DNA of 6,905 bases. It comes from an uncultured Nitrosomonadales bacterium (GTDB lineage Bacteria; Pseudomonadota; Gammaproteobacteria; Burkholderiales; Gallionellaceae). Where the stretch lies: contig CAIZNF010000298.1 of assembly GCA_903934275.1 (NCBI GenBank), positions 1-6,905 of the forward strand, given 5' to 3'. Below the pieces are notes generated by a model. The model ran no database searches and was not told the origin of the DNA. It saw only the letters and a list, made by a program, of their open reading frames with translations. Shown here piece by piece: positions 4,439 through 6,905 of the stretch. The position numbers and the translations under genes were made by a program. How positions within the stretch are numbered: the first letter of the stretch is position 1; the number at the start of each line of letters is the position of its first letter.

Positions 4439-6159
4439 GTTTTACGCTGCACGGCATCTCTGTCTCCAGCGGCATAGCTATCGGCCATGCGCATCTGGTT
4501 TCGCATACCTCGCTGGAGGTGGCGCATTATATTTTGCCCAAACACTTTGTCGACGAGGAGATGGCACGCTTTGATGCCGCACTGGAGGCCACGCGCAAGG
4601 AATTTTCCAGCCTGCGCAGCAATCGTCCTGCACACGCCGTTGCCGAGTTTGATGCTTTCCTCGAATTGCACCAGATGATCATGGATGACCCGCTGCTGAG
4701 CGTCGCGCCGCGCGACATGATTGCCAAGGAACATTGCAATGCCGAATGGGCACTCAAGGTGCAGACAGAAACTCTGGTTGCGCAGTTCAACGAATTTGAA
4801 GATGCCTATCTGCGCGAGCGACAAACCGACGTAAAACAGGTCGCCGAGCGCCTGCTCAAGCGACTTGCAGGTCATCCCGGACATCAACCATCAACGGCGC
4901 GCCACGATGTCGAGACGATCCTTGTAGCGCATGATTTGAGCCCCGCCGACCTGATCCAGTTCAAACCGCAGCAATATGCCGCATTCATTACCGATGTGGG
5001 AGGTGCGACATCGCATACCGCGATTGTCGCGCGCAGTCTGAACACGCCGTGCGTGGTCGGCTTGCACCACGCGCGCGAACTGGTTCGCGAAGACGACATG
5101 CTGATCCTGGACGGCGAACAGGGCGTACTGATCGTCAATCCGGATAAAACAATCCTTGCCGAATACAAACTGCGTCAAAGCGAATGGGAGCTGGAGCGCA
5201 AAAAACTCAAGCGGTTACGTACCGCGCGCGCTAATACCCTGGACGGCAGCCTCATCGAATTGCACGCCAACATCGAAAAGCCGGAGGATATTACCGAGGC
5301 TAGAGAGAACGGTGCGACAGGGATTGGTTTATTTCGCAGCGAATTCCTGTTCCTCAACCGCGACACTTTGCCGGGCGAAGAAGAACAGTTCGAGGCTTAC
5401 CGGGCGGCAGCCTCAGGCATGGATGGGCAGCCCGTCGTCATCCGCACCTTCGATTTGGGCGCGGACAAACAAATCAAAGGTATGGAGCGTGTCGCCAACA
5501 ACCCGGCGCTGGGGTTGCGCGCAATCCGTTATTGTCTGGCCGAGCCGCAATTGTTCCGCGCCCAGTTGCGTGCGCTGCTGCGCGCCACACATTACGGCAA
5601 CATCAAGATACTGATACCGATGCTATCCAGCGTGTCGGAGCTTAATCAGACTTTGCAGTTTGTCGCGGCAACCAAGCAAAGCCTGAGCAGCGAAGGCATT
5701 CCATACAACAACGAAGTCAAAATCGGCGGCATGATCGAGATTCCCGCTGCCGCGCTGGCCATCGAAGTATTCGCCAAAAAACTGGACTTCCTGTCCATCG
5801 GCACCAACGATTTGATCCAATACACGCTGGCGATTGACCGCACCGACGAGGAGGTCGCGCATCTGTATGATCCGCTGCATCCTGCCGTGCTGCACTTGCT
5901 GTCGCATGTCATCAGCATCTCCAACAAGTTCGACGTGCCTGTTTCGGTATGCGGTGAAATGGCCGGCGAATTGGCCTACACACGTTTGCTGCTGGGTTTG
6001 GGGCTGCGCCAGTTCTCGATGTTTTCGGCACAGGTGCCAAGCATCAAGCAGCGCGTGCTCACCACCAGCCTGCCGGAAATTGCAGCACTCACGCAAAAAA
6101 TATTGCGCGCCGATGACCCGCTGAAAATCCGCGATCTGCTGGGTCGGCTCAACGCCTAA
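4435..6159 (+). CDS. ptsI: PTS Enzyme I, phosphoenolpyruvate-protein phosphotransferase
   Basis: Enzyme I transfers phosphate from phosphoenolpyruvate to HPr and so drives the whole PTS. The 574 residues match the usual length (E. coli 575). The N-terminal half holds the HPr-binding helices and the phosphohistidine His194 in DVGGATSHTAIVAR. The C-terminal PEP-binding barrel shows GLFRSEFLF (299-307, substrate arginine 301), VVIRTFDLGADK (334-345), NPALGLRAIR (356-365), GGMIEIPAA (431-439), FLSIGTNDLIQYTLAIDR (452-469) and the catalytic Cys506 in VSVCGEMAG. All catalytic residues are intact. The start ATG overlaps the ptsH stop (ATGA). The stop overlaps that of the convergent XRE regulator by four bases, so no separate terminator fits between them. 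Confidence 0.97.
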   Translation: MSFTLHGISVSSGIAIGHAHLVSHTSLEVAHYILPKHFVDEEMARFDAALEATRKEFSSLRSNRPAHAVAEFDAFLELHQMIMDDPLLSVAPRDMIAKEHCNAEWALKVQTETLVAQFNEFEDAYLRERQTDVKQVAERLLKRLAGHPGHQPSTARHDVETILVAHDLSPADLIQFKPQQYAAFITDVGGATSHTAIVARSLNTPCVVGLHHARELVREDDMLILDGEQGVLIVNPDKTILAEYKLRQSEWELERKKLKRLRTARANTLDGSLIELHANIEKPEDITEARENGATGIGLFRSEFLFLNRDTLPGEEEQFEAYRAAASGMDGQPVVIRTFDLGADKQIKGMERVANNPALGLRAIRYCLAEPQLFRAQLRALLRATHYGNIKILIPMLSSVSELNQTLQFVAATKQSLSSEGIPYNNEVKIGGMIEIPAAALAIEVFAKKLDFLSIGTNDLIQYTLAIDRTDEEVAHLYDPLHPAVLHLLSHVISISNKFDVPVSVCGEMAGELAYTRLLLGLGLRQFSMFSAQVPSIKQRVLTTSLPEIAALTQKILRADDPLKIRDLLGRLNA

Positions 6160-6596
6160 CTTTGCCCAGGCCAGATTTCCTGCTCAATCACGAGTTGCTC
6201 GGTCAACTCGACTATCAAATGGCGTTGATGCGTTGACAGCCGCCGAAATTGCGCTACCAGTTTCATTTCCGCCTCGTTAAGAGGCGTATCTTTTTCTACC
6301 TGCATTTTTGCGCGCCGCGCTCCAGTGGCCTGCTTCGGCTTAACATCATTCGGAGATCCATAGCGCAGCCAATGCGCCGAAATATTCAACCAGATTGCCA
6401 GCGTTTCAACTTTATCAGCAGTCGGTCTGGCTTTTCCTGTCAACCATTTATGTGCTGATTGAGTAGTAATCGAGTCATTCGGATGGCGTAGATTGAACTG
6501 CAAGGCAAGCTCCGCAGCACTATCAATCGGTTTATGGCTGCGCTTGAGGGCTAGTCTGAGCCGTTTGGAGAAATCGAGTTTTTCATCAGTTTGCAT
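6156..6596 (-). CDS. XRE-type helix-turn-helix transcriptional regulator
   Basis: This 146-residue DNA-binding protein probably acts as a repressor. An N-terminal phage-repressor-like fold spans about residues 8-80. SAAELALQFN (26-35) and SITTQSAHKWLTGKARP (42-58) fit the two helices of the HTH, and TADKVETLAIWLNISAHWLRYG (59-80) fits the following helices of this class. The C-terminal part (about 105-142, LNEAEMKLVAQFRRLSTHQR..) is helical and may be for dimerisation. No LexA-like protease domain is present. The ATG at 6596 has a poor ribosome site. It converges on ptsI with a four-base overlap. A large dyad over its promoter suggests autoregulation. The target genes are unknown; the broken exported-protein gene on the other side of the dyad is one candidate. 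Confidence 0.85.
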   Translation of the reverse strand: MQTDEKLDFSKRLRLALKRSHKPIDSAAELALQFNLRHPNDSITTQSAHKWLTGKARPTADKVETLAIWLNISAHWLRYGSPNDVKPKQATGARRAKMQVEKDTPLNEAEMKLVAQFRRLSTHQRHLIVELTEQLVIEQEIWPGQS

Positions 6597-6625
6597 GGGC
6601 GAAGTGTGAGATACACCCGAACATG

Positions 6626-6654
6626 ATTGAAAACCGTTTAGTTGCGTTTTGCAA
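6626..6654 (-). promoter_or_regulatory. Candidate sigma-70 promoter of the XRE regulator
   Basis: On the minus strand, TTGCAA (6654-6649, 4 of 6) and TTCAAT (6631-6626, 4 of 6) are separated by exactly 17 bases. They precede the ATG at 6596 by about 30 bases. The -35 half lies inside the central arms of the nested dyad at 6631-6665, so binding there would block the promoter. Confidence 0.5.
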
Positions 6655-6665
6655 CCATCTGGTTT
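6631..6665. promoter_or_regulatory. Nested 35-bp dyad, candidate XRE operator
   Basis: The pattern is AAACC-N5-GTTGC-N5-GCAAC-N5-GGTTT: two perfectly nested 5-base inverted pairs with equal 5-base spacers, all centred at 6648. This spacing puts arms on the same face of the helix, as expected for a dimeric or tetrameric HTH repressor. It overlaps the putative promoter of the XRE gene that starts 35 bases away. Confidence 0.5.
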
Positions 6666-6722
6666 ATAAGCTCATGCTATTAACTCAAAAGGTGGTGTGA
6701 TTCCAAGGAGCCGCCTCGAAAA

Positions 6723-6759
6723 ATGGCTAATATTTTCCTGAATAGCCATGTTAATTTTT
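6723..6759 (+). terminator. Stem-loop followed by a T-rich run (terminator-like or operator)
   Basis: ATGGCTA (6723-6729) and TAGCCAT (6743-6749) form a 7-bp stem with a 13-base loop, and GTTAATTTTT follows. The stem is AT-rich and the loop large, so a terminator would be weak. The inverted arms could also be a protein site in front of the gene at 6802. Confidence 0.25.
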
Positions 6760-6801
6760 CACTAATGTAATTTCTTAAAAACTAGTCAAGGGAGAATTTA
6801 A

Positions 6802-6870
6802 ATGCAATTAAAAGCATTGGTGGTGGGTATTGCATTAGCTAGTGCCTGTCAGAAAACCCCTGTTTTTTAA
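6802..6870 (+). pseudogene. Broken start of a secreted-protein or lipoprotein gene
   Basis: A strong Shine-Dalgarno AAGGGAG (6788-6794, gap 7) precedes ATG at 6802. The product starts MQLKALVVGIALASA, a typical signal-peptide pattern of one lysine and a hydrophobic core. Then Cys16-Gln-Lys-Thr follows, and the frame stops at 6868-6870 after 22 residues. The cysteine in LASAC faintly recalls a lipobox, but the -3 residue is Ala, not Leu. The good initiation signals and signal peptide with nothing behind them suggest a gene interrupted at about 6847, where TGTCAG begins. The alternative is a true tiny lipopeptide. Confidence 0.4.
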
Positions 6871-6905
6871 AAACTTACTCCCTGAATTTTTGGCATGTAC
6901 CCCAC
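6847..6905. mobile_element. Possible insertion-sequence end beginning TGTCAG
   Basis: Directly after the signal-peptide codons the sequence changes to TGTCAGAAAACCCCTG, AT-rich and non-coding. ACCCCTG (6856) and ACTCCCTG (6877) recur with a spacing of about 21 bases before T-runs. A TG-start and spaced repeats are features of IS21-like ends, but I cannot match it to a named element and no transposase frame is visible before the window ends. Confidence 0.3.

Noticed and set aside
4198..4887. 229-codon minus-strand frame
   Set aside because: It is antisense to ptsH and ptsI, whose products are unmistakable; it is a shadow frame from codon bias.
1..6905. CRISPR array, tRNA genes or prophage genes
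   Set aside because: No regularly spaced repeats, cloverleaf-like sequence or phage structural genes were seen on either strand.

Overview
The window looks like chromosomal DNA of a betaproteobacterium, most likely in the Nitrosomonadales/Gallionellaceae neighbourhood. This rests on the proteobacterial-type GshA, the gene order GshA then mannose-type EIIA, HPr and Enzyme I, and moderate GC content. The placement is by recognition, not by a database search.

Layout from left to right. Positions 1-145 carry two spaced copies of a GGTCA...TTCAATC motif, which I read as the outer end of an IS21-like element lying mostly outside the window. Positions 137-460 hold no convincing gene. On the minus strand, 461-1172 encode an overlapping nucleotidyltransferase (MNT) / HEPN pair, a toxin-antitoxin-type module, with a strong Shine-Dalgarno and a perfect inverted repeat upstream. 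Next, also on the minus strand, are the 3' remnant of an ISKra4-like transposase gene (1316-1600) and the RNase P RNA gene rnpB (1739-2089).

On the plus strand, gshA (glutamate-cysteine ligase) is divergent from rnpB. It is followed by about 250 bp with two tiny coupled reading frames and a double-hairpin extragenic palindrome, then by the tight operon EIIA-Man / ptsH / ptsI. These three are general phosphoryl-carrier PTS proteins. No EIIB or EIIC permease is present, so the set probably signals rather than transports sugar. Related betaproteobacteria often have gshB between gshA and the PTS genes; it is absent here.

Convergent with ptsI, and overlapping its stop codon, is an XRE-type regulator on the minus strand. 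A strikingly regular 35-bp nested dyad lies over its putative promoter and is a good candidate for its own operator. The window ends with the start of a secreted-protein or lipoprotein gene that breaks off after about 15 codons at TGTCAG, possibly the end of another insertion sequence.

Most of the window is ordinary core genome. The points most worth a second look are the MNT-HEPN pair whose HEPN lacks the usual R-X4-6-H RNase motif, the XRE operator-like dyad, the missing gshB with small ORFs in its place, and the broken signal-peptide gene at the right edge.
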